Below, piece by piece: positions 1 to 7,233 of a DNA stretch of 38,322 nucleotides (positions within the stretch are counted from its first letter, which is position 1; every line of letters begins with the position of its first letter). The position numbers and the translations under genes are program-made. This DNA comes from Actinomycetota bacterium. GTDB taxonomy: Bacteria > Actinomycetota > Actinomycetes > Streptosporangiales > Streptosporangiaceae. The stretch is taken from positions 1 to 38,322 of the forward strand of contig JAJPIV010000072.1 in assembly GCA_021324595.1 (NCBI GenBank), in the 5' to 3' direction. Below the pieces are notes generated by a model, which made no database searches, was not told the origin of the DNA, and saw nothing but the letters and a program-made list of their open reading frames with translations.

Positions 1-1410
1 ACCACGCGCGGCGGCCTGCTCGTGGCCGGGGCGGTGATCAGGTCGGTCGGGCACCGCACCGGCCCGCTCGCCGCGATCGGGTACCAGCGGATGCGGTCGC
101 ACCAGGTGGTGATCGGCACCACGGGCACCGGCAAGACCACGTTGCTGCTGCGGCTGTGGGCCGGCTTCATCGCGGCCGGGCTGGCCAGGAGCGCCGCCGG
201 GCTCGGCGCCCCCCCGCTGCTCGTCGTGCTGGACTGCAAGGGAGGCGCGGACGCCCGCAGGATCGCCGAGCGCGCCCGGCGGGTGCTGCGCGAGGCCGGC
301 GCCCGGTCGGTGGCGGTGTGGCCCGACGAGGCGAGCCTGTGCCTGTGGTCCCTGCCGCCGCGGCAGCTGACGACCACGCTGGTGGACCTGATCGAGCACG
401 GCACCGGCGGGGCCGCGTACTACGCGGACGTGATGGAGGCGCTGGTCGCCCTCGCGGTCGAGGCGCCGTGCGGGCCGCCGCGCAGCGCCGCCGACCTGCT
501 CGCCCGGCTGGAACCGGGCTGGCTGTCCGCCGCCTACGCCGGAGCGGGCACGGGCGGCGACCACGCCCTGATCAGGTCCGCGTCCCGGCACCTCGCCGAC
601 GTGGCGCTGCGGTTTCGCACGCTGGCGCGCCGGCTCGGCGGCGGCCTGGACGGCCCGGGGGGCTTCGGGGACGCCGACGCCTGGTACTGCATCCTGGAGG
701 GCACCGACCAGGTGCCGGTTGCCGAGGGCCAGGCGCGGGCGCTCGTGGACCTGCTGGCGAGCTTCGCCGCGGGCGGCGCGCAGGGGCGGGAGATCCTCCT
801 CGCCGTGGACGAGTTCAGCGCCGTGTCGCGGCGCCTGCCGGTCTGGCAGCTCTACGAGCGCGCCCGCTCGCTCGGCCTGGCCGTGCAGGTGTCCGCGCAG
901 TCCTGGCAGGGCCTGGCACCGAGCGACGGCGAGCGGAGCCGGATCGCGGCCGCGGCCGAGGGCGGGATCTGGCTGCTGCGCACCCCCTGCCCCGAGCCGG
1001 TCACGGCCCTCGCGGGCAGCCGCGCGGCGGTCCAGACGACCAGGTGGCTGCGGCGGTTCCCGGTCTGGGCGCACCGCGGCTCCTCGCGCCCGGAGCAGGT
1101 GCCGGTCGTGGACCCGGCGATCATCCGCCAGCTGGACGTCGGGCAGGCCGCCTACATCTACCGTGGCGGGGTCACCTACGTCCAGGTCAGGCGGCTTGTC
1201 GCCGGGCCGGCGGGGCTGGGCCGGGGCGCGCCGCGGGCGGCTGGCCAAGCGCCCGCGCCGGCCGGCGGCGCCCGGGGCGCGGCCAGCGCCCGCCATGGCC
1301 CCGGGGCCGGCCGGGGCGGCTGCCGGGAGGAGCTGCCCGATGTCAGCCCGGTTCTCGACGCGGCGTTCGGCCCGGAGCCGGAGCCGCCCGGCCCGGGGGC
1401 CGGGCCGTGA
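1..1410 (+). CDS. VirD4/FtsK-like P-loop ATPase (5' end outside window)
   Basis: The frame is open from base 1, reading TTRGGLL before the first in-window GTG at 22, so the gene very probably starts upstream. About 469 residues are visible. Counting from the GTG at 22, Walker A is GTTGTGKTT (32-40), preceded by RSHQVVI as in DNA-pumping and coupling ATPases. Walker B is ILLAVDEF (about 257-264). The last ~70 residues are Gly/Ala/Pro-rich and low in complexity. The fold fits the HerA/FtsK/VirD4 group that moves DNA or couples it to secretion; no transmembrane segment is visible in this part, though one could lie upstream. Its stop overlaps the start of the J-domain gene (GTGA), so the two are translationally coupled. 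The family is confident; the role (conjugation, DNA translocation or other) is not. Confidence 0.75.
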   Translation, partial: TTRGGLLVAGAVIRSVGHRTGPLAAIGYQRMRSHQVVIGTTGTGKTTLLLRLWAGFIAAGLARSAAGLGAPPLLVVLDCKGGADARRIAERARRVLREAGARSVAVWPDEASLCLWSLPPRQLTTTLVDLIEHGTGGAAYYADVMEALVALAVEAPCGPPRSAADLLARLEPGWLSAAYAGAGTGGDHALIRSASRHLADVALRFRTLARRLGGGLDGPGGFGDADAWYCILEGTDQVPVAEGQARALVDLLASFAAGGAQGREILLAVDEFSAVSRRLPVWQLYERARSLGLAVQVSAQSWQGLAPSDGERSRIAAAAEGGIWLLRTPCPEPVTALAGSRAAVQTTRWLRRFPVWAHRGSSRPEQVPVVDPAIIRQLDVGQAAYIYRGGVTYVQVRRLVAGPAGLGRGAPRAAGQAPAPAGGARGAASARHGPGAGRGGCREELPDVSPVLDAAFGPEPEPPGPGAGP

Positions 1411-2054
1411 CCGCCGGCCCGGCGGGCGACCCGTTCGCGGTGCTCGGCCTGGACCCGGCGGGCGACCTGAGCGATGACGACGTGCGCGCCGCCTGGCGCA
1501 GGATCGCGGCGGCCACCCACCCCGACCGGGCGGACGGGGGCGACCCCGCCGCGTTCGCCGCCGCTGCCGCCGCCTACACCGACCTGCGCACCCGGTACGG
1601 CCGGGGCGAGGCCCGGGCGGTGCTCGCCGAGGCCGGCCAGGCCGCATCCGGGCGGGCGGGATCCGGGCGGGCGGCACCGGGTCCCCGCGCCGGCGGCGCG
1701 GGGACCCGGCTGCGAGCCGCGCGGTCGCGGGTGGCCGGGGGACGACCGGGTGTCCTGGCGCTGCGGGCAGCGGCTGCGGCGGCGGCCGGCGCGGCCGGCG
1801 TGCTGGCCGCCGGCCCGGGGCCGGCCGGGCCCGCGCTCGCGGTCGGCGCCGCCACCTGGCTCGCGGTCACCGCCCGCCGCGACCTCGCGCCCGCGGGCCG
1901 CCGGGCGGGCAGCGCGCGCCCGGCGCGGGCCGCCCCGGCTCAGCCGGGCTCCTGGCCCGCGGCGACCGGCCGGGACGGGTCTCAGCCGGGCTCCTGGCCC
2001 GTGGCGACCGGCCGGGACGGGTCGGAGCACCAGGCGGACCAGGAGCCGACGTAA
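1407..2054 (+). CDS. J-domain protein with C-terminal membrane hairpin
   Basis: The protein has 215 residues and a GTG start that overlaps the upstream stop by the GTGA arrangement. Residues 8-65 form a J domain with the HPD motif at 38-40, the element that stimulates the ATPase of Hsp70/DnaK. A Gly/Ala/Arg linker follows, then two hydrophobic stretches (about 116-136 and 139-155) that could form a membrane hairpin. The Gly-rich and zinc-finger regions of DnaJ are absent, so this is a class III J protein. The C-terminus contains the 14-residue unit QPGSWPxATGRDGS twice, encoded by a 42-bp tandem repeat. Its 3' end overlaps the convergent sulfurtransferase gene by 73 bp. Coupling to the ATPase gene suggests the two proteins work together, possibly recruiting DnaK to a membrane complex; this is inference. 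Confidence 0.8.
   Translation: MTAGPAGDPFAVLGLDPAGDLSDDDVRAAWRRIAAATHPDRADGGDPAAFAAAAAAYTDLRTRYGRGEARAVLAEAGQAASGRAGSGRAAPGPRAGGAGTRLRAARSRVAGGRPGVLALRAAAAAAAGAAGVLAAGPGPAGPALAVGAATWLAVTARRDLAPAGRRAGSARPARAAPAQPGSWPAATGRDGSQPGSWPVATGRDGSEHQADQEPT
1939..2022. repeat. 42-bp tandem duplication, two copies
   Basis: Copies at 1939-1980 and 1981-2022 differ at one position (CCGCGGCG versus CCGTGGCG). The unit contains the last codons and stop of the minus-strand sulfurtransferase gene and, read on the plus strand, 14 codons of the J-domain protein. Length 42 keeps the plus frame. Confidence 0.95.
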
Positions 2055-2866
2055 AGCGCCGCCGGAATGCCGGCCAGGGCCAGGGCGAGGACCTCGTGGG
2101 CCGCGGTCACGCCCGACCCGCAGTACACGCCGACCGCGGGCGTGCCGTCCGCGCGCCCCGCGGCGGCCGGAACGCCCAGCGCGGAGAACCTGCCGGCCAG
2201 CTCCGCCGGCGGCAGGAACCGGCCGTCCGGGCCGACGTTGCCCTGCGCCGGCGCGCTGACCGCGCCCGGGATGTGGCCCGCGGCGCGATCGACCGGCTCG
2301 AAGTCGCCGCGGTAGCGCTCTGCGGACCGGGCGTCGAGCAGGATGCCATCCCTGGCCATGCGGGCCGCCCCCGCCTCATCGAGCACCGGCATCCCGCCGC
2401 CGCCGGCCCGGAAGTCGCCGGGACCGGGCGGGCGGACCGCCCTGGTCACCGGAAGGCCGGCGCCCGCCCAGGCGCGGTACCCGCCGTCGAGCAGCGCGGC
2501 ACGGCGGTGGCCGAAGTAGCGCAGCAGCCACCAGAGCCTGGCCGCCACCATGCCGTCCGCGTCGTCGTAGGCGACCGCGAGCTGGCCCGCGCTCAGGCCC
2601 GCCCGGCGCATCGCCGACTCGAAGGCCGCTGGGCCCGGGAGCGGATGCCGGCCGCCCGGGCCGGGCGGGCCGGACAGGTCCGCCTCCAGGTCGATGAAGC
2701 ATGCCCCCGGCAGGTGGCCGGCCAGGTAGGCGCCGATGCCCGGAGGGCCGCCGAGCCGCCAGCGGACGTCGAGCAGCGCCGGAGGATCGGCTGAGGCGCA
2801 CAGCGCCGCCAGCTCGGCGGCGCCGATCAGCGGCCTCGCCGCCGGCTCCGCACCCGTCGCAGCCAT
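1982..2866 (-). CDS. sseA: Sulfurtransferase (SseA/3-mercaptopyruvate type)
   Basis: The protein has 294 residues and two rhodanese domains, the usual family size. The N-terminal, inactive domain spans about 15-140 (LLDVRW, GHLPGA) and the C-terminal, catalytic domain about 160-285. The active-site loop is CGSGVT with Cys249. Established knowledge: CGSGVT is the loop of 3-mercaptopyruvate sulfurtransferases such as E. coli SseA, while thiosulfate rhodaneses carry CRKGVT. The likely reaction is sulfur transfer from 3-mercaptopyruvate to an acceptor in the cytoplasm. I chose the ATG at 2866 because GGGAAGG lies about 9 nt upstream and the preceding in-frame residues do not look like family sequence. 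A TTGTCCACA DnaA-box nonamer abuts the start codon. The 3' end lies in a tandem duplication and overlaps the J-domain gene. Confidence 0.88.
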   Translation of the reverse strand: MAATGAEPAARPLIGAAELAALCASADPPALLDVRWRLGGPPGIGAYLAGHLPGACFIDLEADLSGPPGPGGRHPLPGPAAFESAMRRAGLSAGQLAVAYDDADGMVAARLWWLLRYFGHRRAALLDGGYRAWAGAGLPVTRAVRPPGPGDFRAGGGGMPVLDEAGAARMARDGILLDARSAERYRGDFEPVDRAAGHIPGAVSAPAQGNVGPDGRFLPPAELAGRFSALGVPAAAGRADGTPAVGVYCGSGVTAAHEVLALALAGIPAALYVGSWSAWCSDPSRPVATGQEPG

Positions 2867-2940
2867 TGTGGACAACCTTCCCGGAATCTGTGGAGAACCA
2901 GGCGGGAGGCGGTGCGCTTCCCGCCCGGTCCTGTGGACAA
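2867..2940 (-). promoter_or_regulatory. Cluster of three DnaA-box-like nonamers
   Basis: TGTGGACAA occurs at 2867-2875 and 2932-2940 and TGTGGAGAA at 2889-2897, all in one orientation. The minus strand reads TTGTCCACA twice and TTCTCCACA once. TTGTCCACA is the established preferred DnaA box of high-GC actinobacteria. The starts are 22 and 43 bp apart, close to two and four helical turns. The cluster lies in the gap upstream of sseA and downstream of the phosphatase gene. Binding is inferred, not shown. Confidence 0.6.
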
Positions 2941-3026
2941 ACCCGTGGCGCGGCATCCCGGCCGTGGCCGGGCGGCAAGCGTGGCTGCCCCGCCGGTCCG
3001 GCGGGATCCCGCTCCGGTGGCGCCGC

Positions 3027-4163
3027 TCAGGTCACCTCGTACGTCAGCAGCGGAACCAGCTGGTCCGCGGGAGTCAGCGAGCCGTGCATCCCGATCAGCG
3101 CGGACTCGCGCGGCTCGGCCCGGGTGGCGACGACCGCGCAGGACCCGGAGGGCGCCGCGACGACGTCGCCGATCCGGGGCAGGAACGCCCCGTCGACCGG
3201 CCCGAACCAGCCCTCGGCGACCGCCTGGTCGCGGGTGACCACCCAGGCGCGCTCGCCCAGCACCTCGGTCCACGCCGCCAGCACGTCGCCGGCCGCTCCC
3301 GGGCGGCAGTAGACGTGGCGCGCCCGGGGCTCGCCGCCGAGGAGCTCGACGCCCTCCCGCAGCGCCGGCAGCTGATCGGCGTCGATCCGGTCGGCGGCCG
3401 GCACGTCGGTCATGCCGTGGTCCGCCGTCACGTGCAGCACGCTGCCGTGCGGGAGCGCGGCGGCCAGCTGCTCGGCTAGCTTGTCGACGTGCGCCAGCTG
3501 GTAGCGCCAGGCGTCCGAGCCGCAGCCGGCGAGATGCCCGGTTGCGTCCAGGTCGCCGTAGTACACCATGACGAGCGCGGGCCCCTCCCCGGCGAGGGCG
3601 TCGGCGGCCGCGCTCACCAGCATGCCCGGCGTGTCGGCGGCGGCGAACGCGGCGCCGCGCAGGGCGGCGGCGGACAGCCCCGAGCCTTGGAGCTGGCGCG
3701 CGGAGACCCGGGTCGCCCGGACGCCCGCGGCCGCCGCCCGCTCGAAGATCGTCGAGCCCGGCTGCCATTGGCACGGGTCCACGCTCTCGTCCCACCGCAG
3801 GGCGTTGAGCAGCGATCCCGTGCCGGGAATCGCGACCTGGTAGCCGAGCAGCCCGTGCCGTCCGGGCGGCCGGCCGGTGCCCAGCGTTCCCAGGCTGGTG
3901 GCGGTGGTCGCCGGGAACCCCGAGGTCAGCGGCGTGGCGGGCATCGCCAGCTCGGACAGGAACGGAGCCGCCGCCGGGGGCGCGCGCAGCAGCTCCCACC
4001 CGAGCCCGTCGACGAGCAGCACGCAGGTCCGCTCGGCCGGCGCCAGGCGCAGCGGGTTCGGCTCGCCGGGAACCCCCGCGGCGGCGAGCACGGAGGTGGC
4101 GACGGCGTCGAGGCAGGCCTCAGCATAGCGGGGCAGCGTCGGCTCGAGCGCCTGCGTCGTCAT
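3027..4163 (-). CDS. Alkaline-phosphatase-superfamily hydrolase (nucleotide pyrophosphatase/phosphodiesterase-like)
   Basis: The protein has 378 residues and no signal peptide, so it is probably cytoplasmic. Metal-ligand and nucleophile motifs of the superfamily appear in order: VLLVDGLGWELL (Asp52), SGFPATTATSLGTL with the likely nucleophilic Thr at 86/87, GDLDATGH near residue 210, and TADHGMTDV near 250. These fit an enzyme with two metal ions that cleaves phosphodiesters or phosphomonoesters; the substrate cannot be read from sequence. The ATG at 4161-4163 overlaps the TGA of the upstream DUF5998 gene (ATGA), so the genes form an operon with translational coupling. Such phosphatase/DUF5998 pairs are usual in actinobacteria. 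A sulfurtransferase gene follows on the same strand after 160 bp. Confidence 0.85.
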   Translation of the reverse strand: MTTQALEPTLPRYAEACLDAVATSVLAAAGVPGEPNPLRLAPAERTCVLLVDGLGWELLRAPPAAAPFLSELAMPATPLTSGFPATTATSLGTLGTGRPPGRHGLLGYQVAIPGTGSLLNALRWDESVDPCQWQPGSTIFERAAAAGVRATRVSARQLQGSGLSAAALRGAAFAAADTPGMLVSAAADALAGEGPALVMVYYGDLDATGHLAGCGSDAWRYQLAHVDKLAEQLAAALPHGSVLHVTADHGMTDVPAADRIDADQLPALREGVELLGGEPRARHVYCRPGAAGDVLAAWTEVLGERAWVVTRDQAVAEGWFGPVDGAFLPRIGDVVAAPSGSCAVVATRAEPRESALIGMHGSLTPADQLVPLLTYEVT

Positions 4164-4750
4164 GACACGGCCGTCGCGTCCGACAGGGCGCGGGCGAAGT
4201 CGAGCACCTGGGCGACCGCCTCGCTGCCGTCCGCGGCCTCGCTGATCCGCAGCGTCACGTCGTCCGGCGCCAGCGACCCGGTGTAGCCGTGGTCGGCCTC
4301 GCAGCTCTCGTCGTCGCAGTGCGCGGGCTCGAGCTCGATCCGGCGCAGCGCGTTCCACCCGATCGTGAGCACGACCTCGGACGGCGCGGTGACCCCTCGG
4401 ACATAGCGGGCCGGGTCGGGGATCACCTTGGTCACCGCCACCGAGGAGATCCGCGAGCACCGGATCGCCTCGGTGGAGGTCTCCGCCTGGGGCCTGGAGT
4501 CCGGCGCGCCCTGGTCGGCGGGGTACTCGTCGGTGTGCGAGTAGATGAGCCTGGTCGGCGTCAGGGCCAGGACGGTCAGGTGACGCCGCACCTCCATCCC
4601 CTGGTCGAAGTGGGCATCGTGGTGGACGAAGTACGAGACGACCGGCTCGGCACCCACCGCCGAGGACACGGCGTCGGCGACCAGGCCCGGGTAGTAGCCG
4701 CTCCGTTCAATCGCCGACAGCATCTGGTCGGCGGAGGCTGTGGTACTCAC
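4160..4750 (-). CDS. DUF5998 family protein
   Basis: The protein has 196 residues and a GTG start. It is soluble, with no transmembrane segment. It matches the actinobacterial DUF5998 family by its central stretch FVHHDAHFDQGMEVRRHL and the following LTPTRLIYSHTDEYPAD; the second half is beta-rich and ends in an acidic stretch with paired Cys (CDDESCEADHGYTGSLAPDD). No function is established. The start is fixed by a TAGGCT -10 hexamer 7 nt before the GTG, which suggests a leaderless transcript; GGGAGG also lies directly in front. It is the first gene of an operon with the phosphatase (ATGA overlap) and is divergent from the peptidase E-like gene. Constant pairing suggests a shared function with the phosphatase, which is inference. 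Confidence 0.82.
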   Translation of the reverse strand: MSTTASADQMLSAIERSGYYPGLVADAVSSAVGAEPVVSYFVHHDAHFDQGMEVRRHLTVLALTPTRLIYSHTDEYPADQGAPDSRPQAETSTEAIRCSRISSVAVTKVIPDPARYVRGVTAPSEVVLTIGWNALRRIELEPAHCDDESCEADHGYTGSLAPDDVTLRISEAADGSEAVAQVLDFARALSDATAVS

Positions 4751-4757
4751 CCTCCCA

Positions 4758-4763
4758 AGCCTA
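4758..4763 (-). promoter_or_regulatory. -10 hexamer TAGGCT for DUF5998 operon
   Basis: TAGGCT on the minus strand ends 7 nt before the GTG at 4750, so transcription would begin at or next to the start codon (leaderless). No clear -35 is visible. Confidence 0.5.
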
Positions 4764-4804
4764 GCCAGGTGCGCGCCCGCCGCCGTGGCCCGGCGGGCGG
4801 GCGG

Positions 4805-4810
4805 TAGCGT
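4805..4810 (+). promoter_or_regulatory. -10 hexamer TAGCGT for peptidase E-like gene
   Basis: TAGCGT ends 6 nt before the GTG at 4817, and no Shine-Dalgarno sequence is needed if the mRNA is leaderless. It shares a 66-bp divergent gap with the DUF5998 promoter. Confidence 0.45.
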
Positions 4811-4816
4811 GGCGGC

Positions 4817-5554
4817 GTGGCCGCAGACGGGCGCCGGCACGTGCTGGCGATCGGAGGACTGGGCGGGCCGGATCGCAACGGCCCGCGCCCGGACGGCGCG
4901 CCGCCGCTGCTGGCGCACGCGGCGGCGCTCTCCGGGGCGCCGGCGCCGGGCATCTGCCTGGTGAACACGGCCAGCGCCGACGACCCGGCATCGTACCTGC
5001 GGATGTACCAGATGCTCTGGCCGCTGCGCGGCCGCGTCCGCCACCTGGCCCTGTTCCCCATGCCCAACGTCGCCGACCCGGCCGACCTGCTGCTCTCCCA
5101 GGACGTGATCTTCGTGGGCGGCGGCAGCGTGGCGAACCTGGTCGCGGTCTGGCGGGCGCACGGGCTTGACCGGGTGCTCGCCCAGGCCTGGCGCTCCGGC
5201 GTCGTCCTGGCCGGCGTGAGCGCCGGGGCGATCTGCTGGTTCGCCGGCGGGACCACCGACTCGTTCGGGCCCGCCCTCCGGCCGTTCACGGCCGGCCTCG
5301 GCCTGCTGCCGGGGAGCTACTGCCCGCACTACGACTCCGAGCCGCTGCGCCGCCCACGGTTCCGCGCGCTGGTTGCCGACGGCACCCTCCCGCCGGGGAT
5401 CGCCTGCGACGACGGGGCCGCCGCGCACTTCGCCGACGGCGAGCTCGCAGAGGTGGTCGCCGACCGGCCGGGCGCGCGGGGCTATCGCGTCGGCCGGGCC
5501 GCCGGCGGGCAGGCCGCGGAGACCCCGCTGCCGGCGCGGCTGCTGCAGCGGTGA
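4817..5554 (+). CDS. Peptidase E-like protein (S51, class I glutamine amidotransferase fold)
   Basis: The protein has 245 residues and a GTG start. The nucleophile elbow is GVSAGAICWF with Ser135, and VIFVGGGSVANL (98-109) is the preceding glycine-rich loop of the S51 family. His171 in CPHYDSE fits the catalytic histidine. Established members are Ser-dependent dipeptidases cleaving Asp-X bonds (PepE) and cyanophycinases. Full family length and no signal peptide indicate a cytoplasmic enzyme. It is preceded by a leaderless-type promoter and followed 36 bp later by the ChrB-domain gene, which has its own -10 hexamer. The exact substrate is not clear; many actinobacterial copies are simply called type 1 glutamine amidotransferase-like proteins. 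Confidence 0.82.
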   Translation: MAADGRRHVLAIGGLGGPDRNGPRPDGAPPLLAHAAALSGAPAPGICLVNTASADDPASYLRMYQMLWPLRGRVRHLALFPMPNVADPADLLLSQDVIFVGGGSVANLVAVWRAHGLDRVLAQAWRSGVVLAGVSAGAICWFAGGTTDSFGPALRPFTAGLGLLPGSYCPHYDSEPLRRPRFRALVADGTLPPGIACDDGAAAHFADGELAEVVADRPGARGYRVGRAAGGQAAETPLPARLLQR

Positions 5555-5578
5555 CCGGCCGCCCGCGGCGGCGCCTGC

Positions 5579-5584
5579 CACAAT
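5579..5584 (+). promoter_or_regulatory. -10 hexamer CACAAT for ChrB-domain gene
   Basis: CACAAT ends 6 nt before the ATG at 5591, at the same spacing as the TANNNT elements elsewhere in the window. The first base departs from consensus. Confidence 0.35.
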
Positions 5585-5590
5585 GGCCGC

Positions 5591-6169
5591 ATGGGCGAGG
5601 CCGGCGGGCGCGGTGCGGGCAGCGGCGAGGGGAACGGCGCGCCGGGCTGGCTGCTCCTGATCTACCGGGTGCCATCGGAGCCGACCAGGCTGCGCGCCGC
5701 GGTCTGGCGGCGGCTGAAGAGCCTGGGCGCGATCTACCTGCAGAACTCCGCCGCCGCGCTCCCCGCGAGCGCTGCCGCCGAGCGGGCGCTGCGCATCCTG
5801 CGGCGCGAGATCGCCGGCATGTCCGGCAGCGCGGTGCTGCTGTCCTGCACGGTCCTGGCCGGCCGGCAGGAGGTCCTGGCGGCGTTCGAGGCGGCCCGGA
5901 ACGACGAGTACGAGGAGATCGTCGACAAGTGCGCGGACTTCCAGGCGCAGCTGCGCAAGGAGTACGACGCCTCCCACTTCACCTACGCCGAGCTCGAGGA
6001 GAACGAGGTGGACCTGGTGAAGCTCCGGAACTGGCTGGCCAGGGTCACCGAGCGCGACGCGTTCGGCGCCTCCGGGCGCGCGGCCGCCGAGGAGGCCCTG
6101 GCCGGCTGCGAGCAGGCGCTGGAGGAGTACGCGGCGCGGGTCTACGCCGAGGAGGCGGAGGGCCGGTAG
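5591..6169 (+). CDS. ChrB N-terminal-domain protein
   Basis: The protein has 192 residues. After a Gly-rich start, residues 20-60 (WLLLIYRVPSEPTRLRAAVW, then LKSLGAIYLQNSAAALP) match the N-terminal domain of chromate resistance protein ChrB. The rest is helical and charged, with long acidic helices that could form a coiled coil. Full ChrB proteins have an additional C-terminal domain that is absent here. Established knowledge: ChrB is a chromate-responsive regulator in chr operons, while stand-alone N-domains in actinobacteria have no proven role. There is no chrA transporter here. The gene faces the COG4280/small-membrane-protein pair, with only 34 bp between the ends. Confidence 0.72.
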   Translation: MGEAGGRGAGSGEGNGAPGWLLLIYRVPSEPTRLRAAVWRRLKSLGAIYLQNSAAALPASAAAERALRILRREIAGMSGSAVLLSCTVLAGRQEVLAAFEAARNDEYEEIVDKCADFQAQLRKEYDASHFTYAELEENEVDLVKLRNWLARVTERDAFGASGRAAAEEALAGCEQALEEYAARVYAEEAEGR

Positions 6170-6198
6170 CGGGGGCGGGAGCGGGAGCGGGGCCGGCA

Positions 6199-6214
6199 GC
6201 GGGCTACCGCCCGC
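6199..6214. terminator. Possible bidirectional terminator hairpin
   Basis: GCGGGC (6199-6204) and GCCCGC (6209-6214) can form a 6-bp stem with a TACC loop between the convergent ChrB-domain gene and the small membrane protein gene. No T-tract follows, so terminator function is uncertain. Confidence 0.3.
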
Positions 6215-6407
6215 GGGACGCCCGCCACAGGCTGGCCGGCAGCAGCACCACCAGGGCCGCCGGGACCAGCCACCACGCGGCGATCCCGGCGCGGCTCAGC
6301 CCGTAGGTGATGGCCAGGGCGGCGGCGACCCCGGCGGCCGGCCGCCAGTCGTCGCCGATCACGAAGTCGTAGGCGAAGGCCGCGGCGGCCCGGATCCGGC
6401 GGGCCAC
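6204..6407 (-). CDS. Small two-helix membrane protein
   Basis: The protein has 67 residues and a GTG start, with GAGGTGA about 6 nt upstream supporting it. Two hydrophobic helices are visible: about 25-40 (GVAAALAITYGLSRAG) and 42-60 (AAWWLVPAALVVLLPASLW). The N-terminus is basic (MARRIR) and the C-terminus is RASRGR, so both ends are probably cytoplasmic. I do not recognise a named family. Its start is one base after the stop of the COG4280 gene, so the two form an operon, and it is probably a partner or accessory subunit of that membrane protein. Confidence 0.7.
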   Translation of the reverse strand: MARRIRAAAAFAYDFVIGDDWRPAAGVAAALAITYGLSRAGIAAWWLVPAALVVLLPASLWRASRGR

Positions 6408-6408
6408 C

Positions 6409-7191
6409 TCAGCTCACCTCCGTGCTGGCCGCGGCGGCCCGCTCGGCCGCGGCGGCCGGGGATGCGGACGGCACCCGCCGCGTCACCGCGACGAGCAGCA
6501 GAGCGAACGCGGCCACGGCCGGCACGATGACCAGCAGGGCGGCGTCGGCGCCCGGCCAGGACGCCCCGGCTCCCTCGGCGCCCCAGAACGTGCCGAACGC
6601 GGTGAGCATCACGCCGACCGCGAACTTCATCGCATTCTCCGGCACCCGCGCGAGCGGCGCCCGGACCGCGAGCCCGGCGAGCGCCACCACCGCCACCCCG
6701 CAGGCAGCCGCGACGGCGGCCAGCGGGACGCGGCGCGCGTTCCCGCCGAAGGTCAGCGCGATGAACACCACCTCCAGGCCCTCAAGCAGCACGCCCTTGA
6801 ACGAGAGCGTGAAGCCGTACAGGTCGGGGACGAGCCGCGCGCTCCGGCGCGCCGCGGCGCGGGCCGCCGCGAGCTGCTGCCGGTAGATCGCGTCCTCGTC
6901 GTGGAGCGGCTTGCGGCCGCTCGCGCGCAGGATCGCCTTGCGCAGCCACTGCAGCCCGAAGACGAGCAGCAGCGCCCCGACCACCAGGCGCAGCGCCTGC
7001 AGCGGCAGGGTGGTGACCGCCGGGCCGAGCGCGGCGGTCACCGCCGCGAGCACGGCGAGCGCCGCGAGCAGGCCGGCGCTCGCCGACCGCCAGTCCCTGG
7101 CCGTGCCGGCCGCGAGAACGATCGTGGTGGCCTCCACGGCCTCCACCGCGCACGCGATGAACACCGTGATGAACAGGGCGCCGGCGCCCAT
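6409..7191 (-). CDS. COG4280-type integral membrane protein, putative metal-ion transporter
   Basis: The protein has 260 residues and about 6-7 transmembrane helices. Two related motifs sit in the first helix of each half: EAVEATTIVLAAG (Glu17, Glu20) and EGLEVVFIALTFG (Glu137, Glu140). This indicates an internal two-fold repeat with paired glutamates inside the membrane. Between the halves is a basic cytoplasmic loop (about 84-120). Established parallels for membrane Glu-x-x-Glu motifs are FTR1 iron permeases (REGLE) and GDT1/TMEM165 cation exchangers, so transport of a metal ion is plausible but inferred. The ATG at 7191 is supported by GGGAGGTG just upstream; an in-frame start 36 nt earlier is less likely. 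It is the first gene of an operon with the small membrane protein and is divergent from the ABC importer. Confidence 0.72.
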   Translation of the reverse strand: MGAGALFITVFIACAVEAVEATTIVLAAGTARDWRSASAGLLAALAVLAAVTAALGPAVTTLPLQALRLVVGALLLVFGLQWLRKAILRASGRKPLHDEDAIYRQQLAAARAAARRSARLVPDLYGFTLSFKGVLLEGLEVVFIALTFGGNARRVPLAAVAAACGVAVVALAGLAVRAPLARVPENAMKFAVGVMLTAFGTFWGAEGAGASWPGADAALLVIVPAVAAFALLLVAVTRRVPSASPAAAAERAAAASTEVS

Positions 7192-7233
7192 CCGCACCTC
7201 CCGAGCCCCGCCGGATCTAACAACTGTCATTCG

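Noticed and set aside
2867-2940. The DnaA-box cluster as the chromosomal origin
   Set aside because: There is no dnaA, dnaN, recF, gyrase, parAB or rpmH nearby, no AT-rich unwinding element, and only three boxes. It is kept as a possible titration or regulatory site.
2707-2956. Longer N-terminus for the sulfurtransferase starting at 2956
   Set aside because: The extra 30 residues are Arg/Pro-rich and read through the DnaA-box region, and the family start matches the ATG at 2866.
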